A DNA stretch of 64,000 nt from GWF2-38-69 sp965228125 (lineage in GTDB: Bacteria; Verrucomicrobiota; Lentisphaeria; Victivallales; GWF2-38-69). This document shows, in pieces, positions 44,241 through 53,791 of the stretch (its first letter is position 1; each line of letters opens with the position of its first letter). The notes below the pieces were generated by a model. It ran no database searches. It was not told where the DNA came from and was given only the letters and a program-made list of their open reading frames with translations. The position numbers were made by a program, and so were the translations under genes. The stretch is taken from the NCBI GenBank assembly GCA_965228125.1, contig OZ245791.1, positions 1,426,001 through 1,490,000 of the forward strand. The letters are read 5' to 3'.

Positions 44241-46484
44241 TTAGCCTTTCTGAATAAGATGATAGTGAAGGCTGGTGTAACGCGGAGCACATTTGAAATT
44301 GGAAATAGCAATCGAGACTGCTTTTTTAGAGCCAATCAATACAAGTAGTTTTTTTGCTCTGGACACTCCTGTATAAAGCAGATTTCTCTGAAGCATTATG
44401 TAGTGCGACATTATGCAAGGGATAACCACCGCCGGGAATTCGCTCCCCTGCGATTTGTGAATAGTAACGGCGTAGGCCAGAGTCAATTCCAATGATTCAT
44501 CGAAGTCGTAAGCTACGGTTCTATCGTCATAACTGACCGTGAAAAGGCTATCATTCTTATCTATCGAAGTAATAAAACCTATGTCTCCGTTAAAAACATT
44601 TTTATCGTAATTATTGGATGTCTGCATCACCTTGTCACCAACTTTAAAGAACCTGTTTCCGTAATTAAAGCAGCTTCCTGAAGGTTGGTTGAGGCATTTT
44701 TGAAGTTTTTCGTTAAGGTTAATCGTGCCGCAAACTCCCTTGCTCATCGGTGAGAGAACTTGCACATCCTTTATAGGGTCAAACCCAAAACGATGGGGAA
44801 TACGCTCTGTAACCATTTTTATTATAAGTTCGGAAACTTTTTCATTGTCATCCTGCTCAATCCAGTAAAAATCCGACAAACGCTGGCCCGTATTTTTATC
44901 AAAATTGAACATTCTTCCTTTGTTAATTAAATGAGCAACTGAAATAATATTGCTCTGTGCTGCCTGACGATATATCTGCTTTAGAAAAGTAACAGGGCAC
45001 ACAGAAGACGCAATCAAGTCCTTAAGAACATTTCCAGGGCCTACCGATGGAAGCTGATCCGAATCGCCTACCAGCACAACAGTCGATCCTAGTTTTAATG
45101 CCTTAAACAAACTAAATGCCAAAGGCATATCAAGCATTGAACACTCGTCAACTACGATTAAGTCTGCCTTTAGCTTGTTATTCTGATTAAAAACAAAGCC
45201 CTTGGTAACAGGATCCCATTTTAAAAGCCTGTGAATGGTTTGAGCTTTGTACCCTGTGGTTTCAGACATCCTTTTTGAAGCCCTGCCTGTCGGGGCTGTC
45301 AGATAAACTCTTAATTTTGTCGCCATTGCCCGTCTGATGATTTCGCTGACAATAGTAGTCTTTCCCACTCCAGGCCCGCCTGTGATAACGGTAATAGGGG
45401 ACTTTGCAATATTGTTGATAGCTTCGTTCTGGTCACTGTTGAATATAATTCTGTTGTCTTTCAATTGAGGAGCATTATTTAAAAACATCGCCCTGTGACT
45501 TTTAGATTCAAGCATATTTTTGATGATCGAAGCTAACTGCGACTCTGAACTTCTCAAAACAGAATCAAACACAAAAAGCCCTGTTTTAGAATTTGAGAAG
45601 ATTGTATCTATGACGCATTCGCCTTTTTCGGAAGCATCGGCAATACTTTTTCTGCTTTCTTCGTTTGTTATCTCCAATGTTTCAGCATTAATACTGACAA
45701 ATTCTTCATGAGGGTAACATGTGTGTCCGATATCGGCCAGTTTTTTTAACGTATATTTTATTCCTGCTACAAGCCGTTTTTCATCATTATGGGATATGCC
45801 GAGGTTTTTAGCTATATTATCAGCCCTGATAAAACCTATTCCGCTAACCATATCGGCAAGCGAATAGGGATTGTTTTTTACTATCTTCAACGCATTGGAT
45901 CCAAACTGCCTGTAAATCCTGTTACAGTACGCTATGCTGATGCCAAGTCCCTGAAAAAATATGGTAACTTCGCGTTTGTCAGCCTGTTCCTGCCATGACT
46001 TTCTGACAGACTCGATAGTCTTTTTCCCAAAACCCGGAATCTCGGAGAGCCTTGCAGAATAATTATCAAGGATATCAAGCGTATTCTCACCGAAGTAAGC
46101 AACAATCAGTTTTGCCCTTTTAGTGCCTATTCCATGAATTAAGCCTGATGATATGTATTTTTCGATTCCTTCTTTAGTTCTGGGAAGAGTAAAGGAAAAG
46201 TTTTCTACTTTGAGATATTGACCGTACTCGGGGTGCTTTTCCCATTTTCCTGTGGCTTTTATGCCCTGTCCTTCAAAAACTCCTGATAAAGGGCCGGTAA
46301 GGGTAAGAATAGAGTTGTCTTTATCCTGAATCCTTACCACGCTATATGATTCGTCTTCATTCGTATAAACTATTTTTTGTACCTCTCCGTCCACCTGGGC
46401 AAGGGGTGGAGTAGTTACAAGTCTCTGATTGATTGCCTCAACGGGAGCTTTGTATGAGAAAAGATCTGAGGAATTATTTGCCAT
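44241..46484 (-). CDS. recD2: RecD2-type ATP-dependent DNA helicase
   Basis: 747 residues from the ATG at 46484, chosen for an AAGG 7 bases upstream; a start at 46541 would overlap the previous gene by 68 bases. N-terminal OB-like domain (VDGEVQKIVYTNEDESYSVVR), helix-hairpin-helix repeats (HGIGTKRAKLIV, IPGFGKKTIESV), then SF1B helicase motifs: GGPGVGKTT, TAPTGRASKRMSE, DECSMLD, GDSDQLPSVGPG and AVTIHKSQGSEFPAVV, LYTGVSRAKKLLVLIG. The long N-terminus marks RecD2 (not RecBCD RecD). It unwinds DNA 5'-3' in repair. It overlaps the glycosyltransferase gene by 11 bases. Confidence 0.93.
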   Translation of the reverse strand: MANNSSDLFSYKAPVEAINQRLVTTPPLAQVDGEVQKIVYTNEDESYSVVRIQDKDNSILTLTGPLSGVFEGQGIKATGKWEKHPEYGQYLKVENFSFTLPRTKEGIEKYISSGLIHGIGTKRAKLIVAYFGENTLDILDNYSARLSEIPGFGKKTIESVRKSWQEQADKREVTIFFQGLGISIAYCNRIYRQFGSNALKIVKNNPYSLADMVSGIGFIRADNIAKNLGISHNDEKRLVAGIKYTLKKLADIGHTCYPHEEFVSINAETLEITNEESRKSIADASEKGECVIDTIFSNSKTGLFVFDSVLRSSESQLASIIKNMLESKSHRAMFLNNAPQLKDNRIIFNSDQNEAINNIAKSPITVITGGPGVGKTTIVSEIIRRAMATKLRVYLTAPTGRASKRMSETTGYKAQTIHRLLKWDPVTKGFVFNQNNKLKADLIVVDECSMLDMPLAFSLFKALKLGSTVVLVGDSDQLPSVGPGNVLKDLIASSVCPVTFLKQIYRQAAQSNIISVAHLINKGRMFNFDKNTGQRLSDFYWIEQDDNEKVSELIIKMVTERIPHRFGFDPIKDVQVLSPMSKGVCGTINLNEKLQKCLNQPSGSCFNYGNRFFKVGDKVMQTSNNYDKNVFNGDIGFITSIDKNDSLFTVSYDDRTVAYDFDESLELTLAYAVTIHKSQGSEFPAVVIPCIMSHYIMLQRNLLYTGVSRAKKLLVLIGSKKAVSIAISNFKCAPRYTSLHYHLIQKG

Positions 46485-47835
46485 TCTTATGCCTTGATAA
46501 AAGTTTGCAAGTGACATAAAGGCCATAAGATGCAAATGCAAATATAATCGGTTCGGCAGGAAGCCTGAATCTCGGAGTAGATGCAGGGCCTCCGACTAAA
46601 ATTAAATAAATTGCAATCAAAATCAGAAATAACATAATTATAAAATATTCATTTCTGGCCTTTAGCGATTTAACCGCCCCGATAATAAATAAAATATATT
46701 GTAGCAATAATATTGCGCTCAAGGGGAGGAGAACAAAAAACAGTGTCAAGTTCCCTGCAAAGTAGTATTTTATACCCTCTATCAACCCCTTTGAGTTTAT
46801 GATTGCAAGGGTTCCCTTTTCCCCTGTTTGCAAACCGAATGCTTTGGTTAAATCCCCGGAAGACGGAAGCAGTGTATTCAATGACGTACGAAAATGAATG
46901 AAAGCATATTCTAAAGGGTGCGCAATAATTATTTTCCAGCCTTCTTCAGACGCATAAAGTGCTTTATCATTTTGAGTATTAAAAGTTAAAAGCTTTCTAT
47001 CAAAAGCTTCCTGAGTTTCAGCAAATGATTCATGCTTTAAGTTGGACTCCAAAGCGCACGCATTGTAACGATAAGTATTTATTGCCGATACAGATGAAAC
47101 ACCAAAATATCCCGTATTAAGATAATTTCTCAGTGCCCATCCGAAAAGCAGTATGCAGCAAGTAATGCCTGTGATTAAAAATGTTTTGATATTTTTTGTT
47201 TTAATCAGGACAAAAAAACAAAATAGCAGAGTCAAGGGCATAAATACAGCTCTTGTCAAAGTGAGAATTGCCATCATTAAACCCACGAAACACCAATGTA
47301 AAAAAGAAAGTTTTTCTACACCGGTTCTTATTAAAACCAAGCATGTGAAGGTCAAAAGAAATGTAAACAGAGTTTCAGTTAAGATATGAGAAACACTTGC
47401 TATCGCCAAGGGGGATAAAGCGTAGAAAAAACCTGCGACAAGGGGGAAAAACAAACTTTTGCCTTCAAAATTAAAAATCTTCATAGCCATAAAGAATACC
47501 ATAAGAGCCGTCAATGAGTCAAGAATTGACTGGATGGTTAAAACAACTATGATGAAATGTGACGCGCTTATATATTTTATTATTGCGATAAAAACCGAAT
47601 AAACGGGAACTCTGAAAATCTCCGAAGAACCAGCTGCGTAAGTAAAATTTTTAACAAGAGAATCCGCTAAGCGAGTATAGTCATATGAATCAGGCATGTA
47701 GGCAGCATTATTGACATAAGCAAAAAGAGCAAAACCTAACCTTAGCGCCAAAGCTGTTATAAACAGAAAAAAACTACAGTAAATAAAAGAACTCCCCTTT
47801 GAAGAATCATATCTACTGAGTTTATCAGCTTTCAT
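46474..47835 (-). CDS. GT39-like membrane glycosyltransferase
   Basis: 453 residues, about 11 helices. The first periplasmic loop carries MPDSYDYTRLADSL with acidic residues where ArnT/PMT enzymes hold their catalytic Asp, followed by FRVPVYSVFIAIIKYI (canonical R.P.YP..). The remaining helices and the long loop at about 260-330 fit dolichyl- or undecaprenyl-phosphate sugar transferases. It would move a sugar from a lipid carrier onto a protein or envelope glycan on the periplasmic side. The acceptor is unknown; the giant surface protein is one candidate, by speculation only. Overlaps recD2. Confidence 0.75.
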   Translation of the reverse strand: MKADKLSRYDSSKGSSFIYCSFFLFITALALRLGFALFAYVNNAAYMPDSYDYTRLADSLVKNFTYAAGSSEIFRVPVYSVFIAIIKYISASHFIIVVLTIQSILDSLTALMVFFMAMKIFNFEGKSLFFPLVAGFFYALSPLAIASVSHILTETLFTFLLTFTCLVLIRTGVEKLSFLHWCFVGLMMAILTLTRAVFMPLTLLFCFFVLIKTKNIKTFLITGITCCILLFGWALRNYLNTGYFGVSSVSAINTYRYNACALESNLKHESFAETQEAFDRKLLTFNTQNDKALYASEEGWKIIIAHPLEYAFIHFRTSLNTLLPSSGDLTKAFGLQTGEKGTLAIINSKGLIEGIKYYFAGNLTLFFVLLPLSAILLLQYILFIIGAVKSLKARNEYFIIMLFLILIAIYLILVGGPASTPRFRLPAEPIIFAFASYGLYVTCKLLSRHKNGK

Positions 47836-47859
47836 AAATTAAAATTTGTTTAATAGCAT

Positions 47860-47872
47860 TGACACATTGTCA
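47860..47872. promoter_or_regulatory. Inverted repeat overlapping a TTGACA in the divergent 47836-47934 gap
   Basis: TGACA-CAT-TGTCA is a perfect dyad whose left arm belongs to a consensus -35 hexamer TTGACA (47859-47864) facing the gene at 47935. The best -10 at 47881-47886 (TAAAGC) is poor. It may be an operator in the shared promoter region of the divergent genes. Confidence 0.3.
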
Positions 47873-47934
47873 GAGTTATCTAAAGCCTTAAACTATAGTC
47901 TGACAGGTTAATAAATAAAAGGACTATACTATCG

Positions 47935-48711
47935 ATGAAAATAATAAACAAATTATTCGTTGTAGGGATAATTTCATTTAATTTACTTATTGTCCAACTT
48001 TTTGCTGATGAAGATGCAGGGCAAGAGGCAAAAGATGTTCAATCTTCTCAGGAAAAACAGCAAAAAGACACCCCTGAGCAAACAGAAGAGGTAACAATCA
48101 AGTCTATAGATATCAGATACTCAGCCTATGACAGGGACAACTCAGATGTTGACGGTGTAAGATTCGGATTACCTATGTCATCCGGACTAGGGACGGTTGA
48201 CGGGGCAGAGCTTTCTCTTATGGCAAGTGACACGGCAAACATTATAGGTTTTCAGGGGTCTCTTTTGGTGAATATGACCAATAACCTCAACGGTTTTCAA
48301 ATGGGAATAGCTAACATGATTCGAGACACAGGTAAGTGGGGACAGCTTGGCATTATATGTTTTGCCGCCAAGAGAATGACAGGAGCTCAAGTGAGTCTTT
48401 TCAACTACTCAAGAGGCACTGATGGGGTTCAGTTAGGAATAATCGATTATGCCGAGGATATTTCATATCTGCAATTTGGAATTCTCTGTTACAATAAAGA
48501 AGCATGGATACCGATGTTATTATTTGTAAATTTTGACCCTGCAATATTTGAGAGCTCCTATGAAGACGAGGATTTAACTGAGGAAGATCCTGAAGGACAA
48601 ACCGTCCAGGAGGATGTATCTGAAATATCTCCTGGTACCACAGCGGATACCACAGATACGACAGACACGGCAAATGAAAAAGACGTATCATGGTATAATT
48701 TTCTTGAATAA
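47935..48711 (+). CDS. Exported protein with repeated beta-strand motifs
   Basis: 258 residues, signal peptide at about 1-24, then an acidic Gln/Glu linker. Residues about 60-195 contain short repeats of the form G-x-Q-x-G-hydrophobic-x-N (GFQGSLLVN, GFQMGIANM, WGQLGIICF, GAQVSLFNY, GVQLGIIDY, YLQFGILCY), spaced 17-22 residues apart, like the strands of surface repeat proteins described in Leptospira and others. The tail is acidic and Thr/Asp-rich. Probably surface or outer-membrane located. It is 52 bases before the Ehr operon, but a terminator-like hairpin separates them. Confidence 0.65.
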   Translation: MKIINKLFVVGIISFNLLIVQLFADEDAGQEAKDVQSSQEKQQKDTPEQTEEVTIKSIDIRYSAYDRDNSDVDGVRFGLPMSSGLGTVDGAELSLMASDTANIIGFQGSLLVNMTNNLNGFQMGIANMIRDTGKWGQLGIICFAAKRMTGAQVSLFNYSRGTDGVQLGIIDYAEDISYLQFGILCYNKEAWIPMLLFVNFDPAIFESSYEDEDLTEEDPEGQTVQEDVSEISPGTTADTTDTTDTANEKDVSWYNFLE

Positions 48712-48719
48712 TTGAGAAA

Positions 48720-48745
48720 CCAACATAAGTTCTGTCGGCTTTTTT
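48720..48745 (+). terminator. Probable intrinsic terminator before the Ehr operon
   Basis: CCAACA (48720-48725) pairs with TGTCGG (48733-48738) with one mismatch around a 7-base loop; six T follow at 48740-48745. It lies 8 bases after the stop of the exported protein gene and suggests that the complex operon has its own promoter, though none is obvious in the remaining 18 bases. Confidence 0.4.
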
Positions 48746-48763
48746 AACTTAACTTTTTAAAAT

Positions 48764-50758
48764 ATGTACCTTTTTATAATTGGTGTGTGTTTGATTTTGG
48801 CTGGAGGAGTTGCTTCTCTGTTAGCTAAGGAAGAAAGAAAAGCATTTATCTTTTTGCTCTTTTTTAGTGCAGGATCGCTTGTTACTCTAGGCATATCCTT
48901 GAGAAGTCTCATATTTTCATACAGATATGGATGTTCTTTCGAAATGGGCTTTCCCGTAGGAGAACTTTCCTTCCTTTTCGATCCTTTGTCTGCTTTTTTT
49001 GTCAGCTTGACAATAGTGATGGGGTTCATAGGCGTCTTGTATGGAATTTTTTACCTTAAAAACTACCAGAATCAAGGATACGGATTAACTTCGCATTATC
49101 TCTTTTTAGGAATATTTTTCTCTTCTTTGATCATGTTGCCTGTAATCAGAAATGCCTTTTTCTTCCTTGTTGTTTGGGAGATCATGTCCCTTTCTTCTTC
49201 TTTCCTTGTAATGTTTGAACGCAAAAAGAGAGAAGTTATTTCTGCCGGAATCAATTACCTCGTTACAATGCACATTTCCGTAGCTTTCCTGATTGTTGGA
49301 TTCATGGTACTCTCCAGCATCTCCGGAAGTTACAACTTTGCTTCATTTGAAAACATCTTGAGAGGCAATCGTTATTTCGCAGATACCATATTTGTGATTT
49401 TATTTTTAGGATTCGGTATGAAGGCCGGTTTTGTCCCTTTCCATTTCTGGCTTCCGAAAGCCCACCCTGCAGCTCCAAGCCATATATCCGGAATCATGTC
49501 AGGCTTAATGATTAAAATCGGGATTTACGGCATCTTAAGATTGATATTGCTCATAGGGAAGCCGTCTTTTGAAATAGCCTACTTCATGCTTGTAATATCT
49601 GTCCTTACCATGCTCTACGGGATATTTAATGCATCTGCACAAAAAGACATCAAAAAGCTTCTGGCATACAGCAGCATAGAAAATATCGGGATAATAGGAA
49701 TAGGAATAGCCGTCGGCATGCTTGGAATTATTTATGAAAATGGCACAGTCGCAGTGTTGGGTTTTGTAGGGGCACTCTTCCATTTGCTGAATCATTCTAT
49801 ATTTAAAGAACTCCTTTTCTTTTGCGCAGGTTCGGTGTATCTCAAAACTCATACAAGGAACACTGAAAAGCTCGGAGGCCTTATAAAGAAAATGCCTTAT
49901 ACAGGAAGTTTATTTTTGTTAGGCTCTATATCAATCTGCGCACTTCCTCCTCTAAATGGATTCATAAGCGAGTTCTTAATTTTTATGGGTCTTTTAAATG
50001 GCCTTAAAATATACAGTATGAATGTATTGATAATATTCCCAATTGTTATGGGCGCTATTGCTTTTACCGGAGCAATGGCGATGCTTACTTTTACCAAAGC
50101 TTTTGGAATAACATTTCTTGGATCATCTAGGTCTCAGGAAGCTCAACATGTGGAAAAGGATGTTTCCTCTAGAATGATAGCGCCCAAAGTTCTTCTTGGG
50201 ATCATGATTATTTTTCTTGGTTTGTTTCCTCAAGCAGTCCTTCCAGTAATTACCTCTGTCGCAACAGGATTTTGCAACCAGATAAATGGGTATGTCCTAT
50301 CATACTTCCTGATGAAAACGCTTTGGACATTGTCTATCTGTATTTTCGGCCTGCTTCTGGCTATACTTTCTGCATACGGCCTTAAAGAACTCTACCTGAG
50401 AAGAAAGAATATACAGAAGTATAAAACATGGGATTGCGGATACCAGGCACCAAATACAAAAATGCAGTATTCGTCTTCCTCATATTCTTCGCTTTTTACC
50501 GATACTTTCGAAAACGCTTTACTGAAAAAAACTTCGCAGCGCAAGCCAAGCGGCATCTTCCCTCAGAAAGGGCATTTTAAACTCAAGGTATATGACAGTA
50601 TCGAATCATATATCTTAAAACCCATTATCAAAATTGTAGATGAATTTTTCCCAAAGTTCACTTGGATACAAAGCGGAAATACACAGCTTTATATACTTTA
50701 CGGTTTTCTCTTTCTAATACTCTCTATAGGGGGGCTGTTTCTTTACACATACAGTTGA
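48764..50758 (+). CDS. hyfB: Ehr/hydrogenase-4 subunit B-like proton-pumping subunit (HyfB type)
   Basis: 664 residues, about 16 helices, Mrp/NuoL-N antiporter-like. Charged residues of the ion path are present: Glu in VVWEIMSLSSSF (helix 5), Lys in GFGMKAGFVPFHFWLP, followed by AHPAAPSHISGIMSGLMIKIG. The C-terminus (TWDCGYQAPNTKMQYSSSSYSS) is specific to HyfB/HycC and not NuoL. First gene of the operon; no ribosome site is seen. The subunit should move H+ or Na+ across the membrane, driven by electron transfer in the peripheral arm encoded downstream. Family assignment is secure; which complex it serves is judged from the large subunit. Confidence 0.92.
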   Translation: MYLFIIGVCLILAGGVASLLAKEERKAFIFLLFFSAGSLVTLGISLRSLIFSYRYGCSFEMGFPVGELSFLFDPLSAFFVSLTIVMGFIGVLYGIFYLKNYQNQGYGLTSHYLFLGIFFSSLIMLPVIRNAFFFLVVWEIMSLSSSFLVMFERKKREVISAGINYLVTMHISVAFLIVGFMVLSSISGSYNFASFENILRGNRYFADTIFVILFLGFGMKAGFVPFHFWLPKAHPAAPSHISGIMSGLMIKIGIYGILRLILLIGKPSFEIAYFMLVISVLTMLYGIFNASAQKDIKKLLAYSSIENIGIIGIGIAVGMLGIIYENGTVAVLGFVGALFHLLNHSIFKELLFFCAGSVYLKTHTRNTEKLGGLIKKMPYTGSLFLLGSISICALPPLNGFISEFLIFMGLLNGLKIYSMNVLIIFPIVMGAIAFTGAMAMLTFTKAFGITFLGSSRSQEAQHVEKDVSSRMIAPKVLLGIMIIFLGLFPQAVLPVITSVATGFCNQINGYVLSYFLMKTLWTLSICIFGLLLAILSAYGLKELYLRRKNIQKYKTWDCGYQAPNTKMQYSSSSYSSLFTDTFENALLKKTSQRKPSGIFPQKGHFKLKVYDSIESYILKPIIKIVDEFFPKFTWIQSGNTQLYILYGFLFLILSIGGLFLYTYS

Positions 50759-50761
50759 CAT

Positions 50762-51676
50762 ATGATTGAAATTATTATTAATATAGCTCTTATACTTATC
50801 CTGCCTTTCTTGTTTATAGGTATCATAAATAAAACCAAAGCATTTTGGGGCGGGAAAAAAGGCCCTTCTATTCTCCAGAGCCTTTATGACTGTATAAAAT
50901 TATTCAAGAAAGCCCAAGTCATAAGCAACACATCTTCTTTTGTCTTTTTGATATACCCCTTTGTAGCACTCGGTACGACTTTGTTTGCAGCATTGCTTAT
51001 CCCCTTTGCTTTTGGGACCACCATCATTGACATAAACGGTGGGTTTATTCTATTTGCTTATGTTCTGGGGTTGGGAAAATTTATGTCACTTATAGGAGCC
51101 TTGGATGTGGGAAGCAGTTTTGAAGGGATGGGCGCAAGCAGGGAAGCATCCTTTTCCTCTATGGTGGAGCCTGCTTTTTTTATTGTGATGGCATCGTTAG
51201 CAGCAATAAGTGGTAATTTTTCATTTGACAACATATCGACTCTTATACGCCAGGCAGGGTCTCTCGGATATTTGATGATATTTCTCGCTGCTGCTGCTTT
51301 CTTTATAATCATACTTGTTGAAGGATGCAGAGTGCCTGTGGATGATCCTAATACTCATCTGGAATTAACTATGATTCATGAGATAATGATTCTTGACAAC
51401 TCAGGCGCAGACCTTGCCATGCTTACATATTCATCAGCCCTTAAAATGGTAATCTTCGCATCCCTTATAGCTAATATAGTTCTTCCTGACGGGCTTTCTT
51501 TTGTCCATTCTCTCATCTACTATCTCTTAGTCGTGGGACTGATTGCATTGCTTGTAGGGACTCTGGAATCTGCAATAGCAAGACTTAGAATGTCAAGAGT
51601 TTTTGATTTTATATTTATCATGAGTTCGATAGCATTAACAGTTTTAGCTCTAGCTGTTGTAAGTTTGTTTTCATAA
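50762..51676 (+). CDS. hyfC: NuoH/HyfC-like membrane subunit
   Basis: 304 residues, about 8 helices. GRGPSILQ-like start (GGKKGPSILQSLYDCIKLFKK) and the conserved acidic loop VEGCRVPVDDPNTHLELTMI then HEIMILDNSGADLA identify the respiratory chain subunit 1 family in its hydrogenase-4 form. It links the membrane arm to the peripheral electron-transfer module. It starts 3 bases after hyfB ends. Complete, with the family acidic residues kept. Confidence 0.93.
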   Translation: MIEIIINIALILILPFLFIGIINKTKAFWGGKKGPSILQSLYDCIKLFKKAQVISNTSSFVFLIYPFVALGTTLFAALLIPFAFGTTIIDINGGFILFAYVLGLGKFMSLIGALDVGSSFEGMGASREASFSSMVEPAFFIVMASLAAISGNFSFDNISTLIRQAGSLGYLMIFLAAAAFFIIILVEGCRVPVDDPNTHLELTMIHEIMILDNSGADLAMLTYSSALKMVIFASLIANIVLPDGLSFVHSLIYYLLVVGLIALLVGTLESAIARLRMSRVFDFIFIMSSIALTVLALAVVSLFS

Positions 51677-51689
51677 GGATAATTGATTT

Positions 51690-52340
51690 ATGGAAGATAC
51701 ATTAGTTTTATTTTTTGCTTTTACTATGCTTTATATGTCTGCGTCTAGCAGACTCAAATCTTCTATCAATATGCTTGGGCTGCAGGGGTTGCTGCTGTTC
51801 CTTATATTTAACAAGATCTCGAACCATGTTGAAATATATAACTACATCTTCCTTGCTTTCGAGACGCTGGTAATCAAGATGCTCGTTATTCCTATGATAA
51901 TTTGGCGGGTAGCTAAGAAAAACGAAACATTTACAGACACCGAACCCAACATACCAAGATTCTATTCTTTGGTCATCGCTACCCTAATACTTTTCTTTGG
52001 ATTCATTTTTGCTGCGATTTCCAGACATCACATGCTTGTGACAAATCCTATACCTTTCGGAATATCCATTGCGACAATAATATTAGGTTTATTTTTTATA
52101 ACTGTCAGAAAGAAAATCCTGACTGCCATTATAGGCTATATCATGATGGAAAACGGAATATTTCTTCTCTCTCTGTCTATAGAAAAAGAGATGCCCCTTG
52201 TTGTTAATGCAGGAGTCTTACTCGACCTTTTTATAGCTGTTTTTATTCTGGGGTTCCTGGTTCGCAGGATATACAGATCATTCGAAAAAGACATAATGGA
52301 TGTCCTAGTAGAGCTTAAGGATTCGGAAAATGATAATTGA
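51690..52340 (+). CDS. hyfE: HyfE-like (NuoK-related) membrane subunit
   Basis: 216 residues, about 7 helices. It shows the HyfE wording: RLKSSINMLGLQGLLLFLI near the start, ETLVIKMLVIPMIIWR in the middle and YIMMENGIFLLSLSI with a membrane Glu near 155, the NuoK-like half. Starts 13 bases after hyfC and overlaps the next gene by 11 bases, so translation is coupled. Part of the ion-translocating membrane arm. Confidence 0.9.
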   Translation: MEDTLVLFFAFTMLYMSASSRLKSSINMLGLQGLLLFLIFNKISNHVEIYNYIFLAFETLVIKMLVIPMIIWRVAKKNETFTDTEPNIPRFYSLVIATLILFFGFIFAAISRHHMLVTNPIPFGISIATIILGLFFITVRKKILTAIIGYIMMENGIFLLSLSIEKEMPLVVNAGVLLDLFIAVFILGFLVRRIYRSFEKDIMDVLVELKDSENDN

Positions 52341-53775
52341 GATAGTTCTAATATTGCCCATATTAAGTTGCGTTGCTCTTGTAATTTTCAAGAACAAAGC
52401 GCTTTCCAGAGCATTGCTTATCGTGAATGCGGCAATCCTCTTTATTGCATCTGTTATCTTATGTTACGCTTTGTATAATGACATAAAACTTCCATCGTTA
52501 ATTAAACACTACTTAAGAGTTGATGCGTTAAATATCCTTTTCCTCCTTGTTCTGTCAATAGTGTTTCTTGCCGTTTCGGTTTATAGTGCAGGGTACGTTA
52601 ATTCAGTGCACATGCATAATAAAAAAGCAACTTACTACTCTGTAGGCGTTTTGCTCTTCGTATTTTCAATGACCGGCGCTGTTTTGAGTTACAATATGGC
52701 TCTTGCGTGGGTTTTTCTTGAAGCGACAAGCCTTACAAGCGCCTACCTAATATATTTTGAGAAGTCAAAAGAATCTCTTGAAGCCACATGGAAATATGTT
52801 TTCATATGCTCAATAGGAATTTCTCTCGGATTTGTAGGGATTATTCTTTTGACTGCGTCAATTCCATCTATAAACAGTTTATTTTTCAAAGACTTGTATG
52901 CTAATCCATCGTTATTTAATCATCTATGGTTAAACCTTGGTTTTGTCTTTTTCCTTGTGGGGATTGGAACAAAGGTCGGACTTGCTCCGGTTCATACATG
53001 GCTTCCTGATGCCCATGCTGAAGCACCATCGCCTGTTTCAGCTCTTCTTTCAGGCGTTCTTCTAAATACGGCTCTATTGCTTATTTTAAGGTATTTCCAC
53101 ATTTTGAATCTTGCCGGATGCGCAGCCTACGGAAGAATTCTTCTCCTTTCTATGGGCGTCCTTTCGATTTTTGTAACATGTATATTCATTCTCTCTGTAA
53201 AAAATTACAAACGCATGCTTGCATACTCCTCCATAGAAAATATGGGAATCATTGCCGTCGGAATAGGTATTGGCGGAATTGGCATCTACGCGTCTCTGCT
53301 CCATATGATATTTCACTCTTTTGCAAAATCATCATTCTTTATGACTTCAGGAAATATCCTTACAAGATTTAAAACCAAGCGCATAGACTCTATTTCTGAT
53401 ATTGTCAAAAGCGATCCAATTACCGCCTGGCTCTGGGTGTTATGTTTCATTGCAATTGCCGGAATCCCTCCATCGCCTCTTTTTATAAGCGAATTTTTAA
53501 TTATCAAGGCTCTTTTTGAGGCCAAGCTTTATTTGTTAATCCTCGTTTTTATTTTCTTTATTGCAATAATTATATTTGGCCTTGCCAGATACGTTTTAAA
53601 CATGTCTTTTGGTAAGATGAATCCTATTGATGAAAAAAATTTGGCACCATGCGGCAGGTTCCCATGGACAATGTATGCACCACAAAGCATTTTATTGATA
53701 ATTCTTGGAACTAGCGGAATATACCTTTGGCCGTTTATTTCTGAATTGATAAAAAACGCCTCAGCTTTAATATAA
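52330..53775 (+). CDS. hyfF: HyfF-like (NuoM/N-type) antiporter subunit
   Basis: 481 residues, about 14 helices. Ion-path residues are present: Glu in AWVFLEATSLTSAYLIYF and Lys in GTKVGLAPVHTWLPDAHAEA, then PSPVSALLSGVLLNTALL and the AYSSIENMGIIAVGIGIG helix. This is the second antiporter-like subunit; the operon has HyfB and HyfF but no HyfD-like third one. Overlaps hyfE by 11 bases and precedes the large subunit by 16. Confidence 0.92.
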   Translation: MIIEIVLILPILSCVALVIFKNKALSRALLIVNAAILFIASVILCYALYNDIKLPSLIKHYLRVDALNILFLLVLSIVFLAVSVYSAGYVNSVHMHNKKATYYSVGVLLFVFSMTGAVLSYNMALAWVFLEATSLTSAYLIYFEKSKESLEATWKYVFICSIGISLGFVGIILLTASIPSINSLFFKDLYANPSLFNHLWLNLGFVFFLVGIGTKVGLAPVHTWLPDAHAEAPSPVSALLSGVLLNTALLLILRYFHILNLAGCAAYGRILLLSMGVLSIFVTCIFILSVKNYKRMLAYSSIENMGIIAVGIGIGGIGIYASLLHMIFHSFAKSSFFMTSGNILTRFKTKRIDSISDIVKSDPITAWLWVLCFIAIAGIPPSPLFISEFLIIKALFEAKLYLLILVFIFFIAIIIFGLARYVLNMSFGKMNPIDEKNLAPCGRFPWTMYAPQSILLIILGTSGIYLWPFISELIKNASALI

Positions 53776-53791
53776 ACGATTAAAAACCAAT

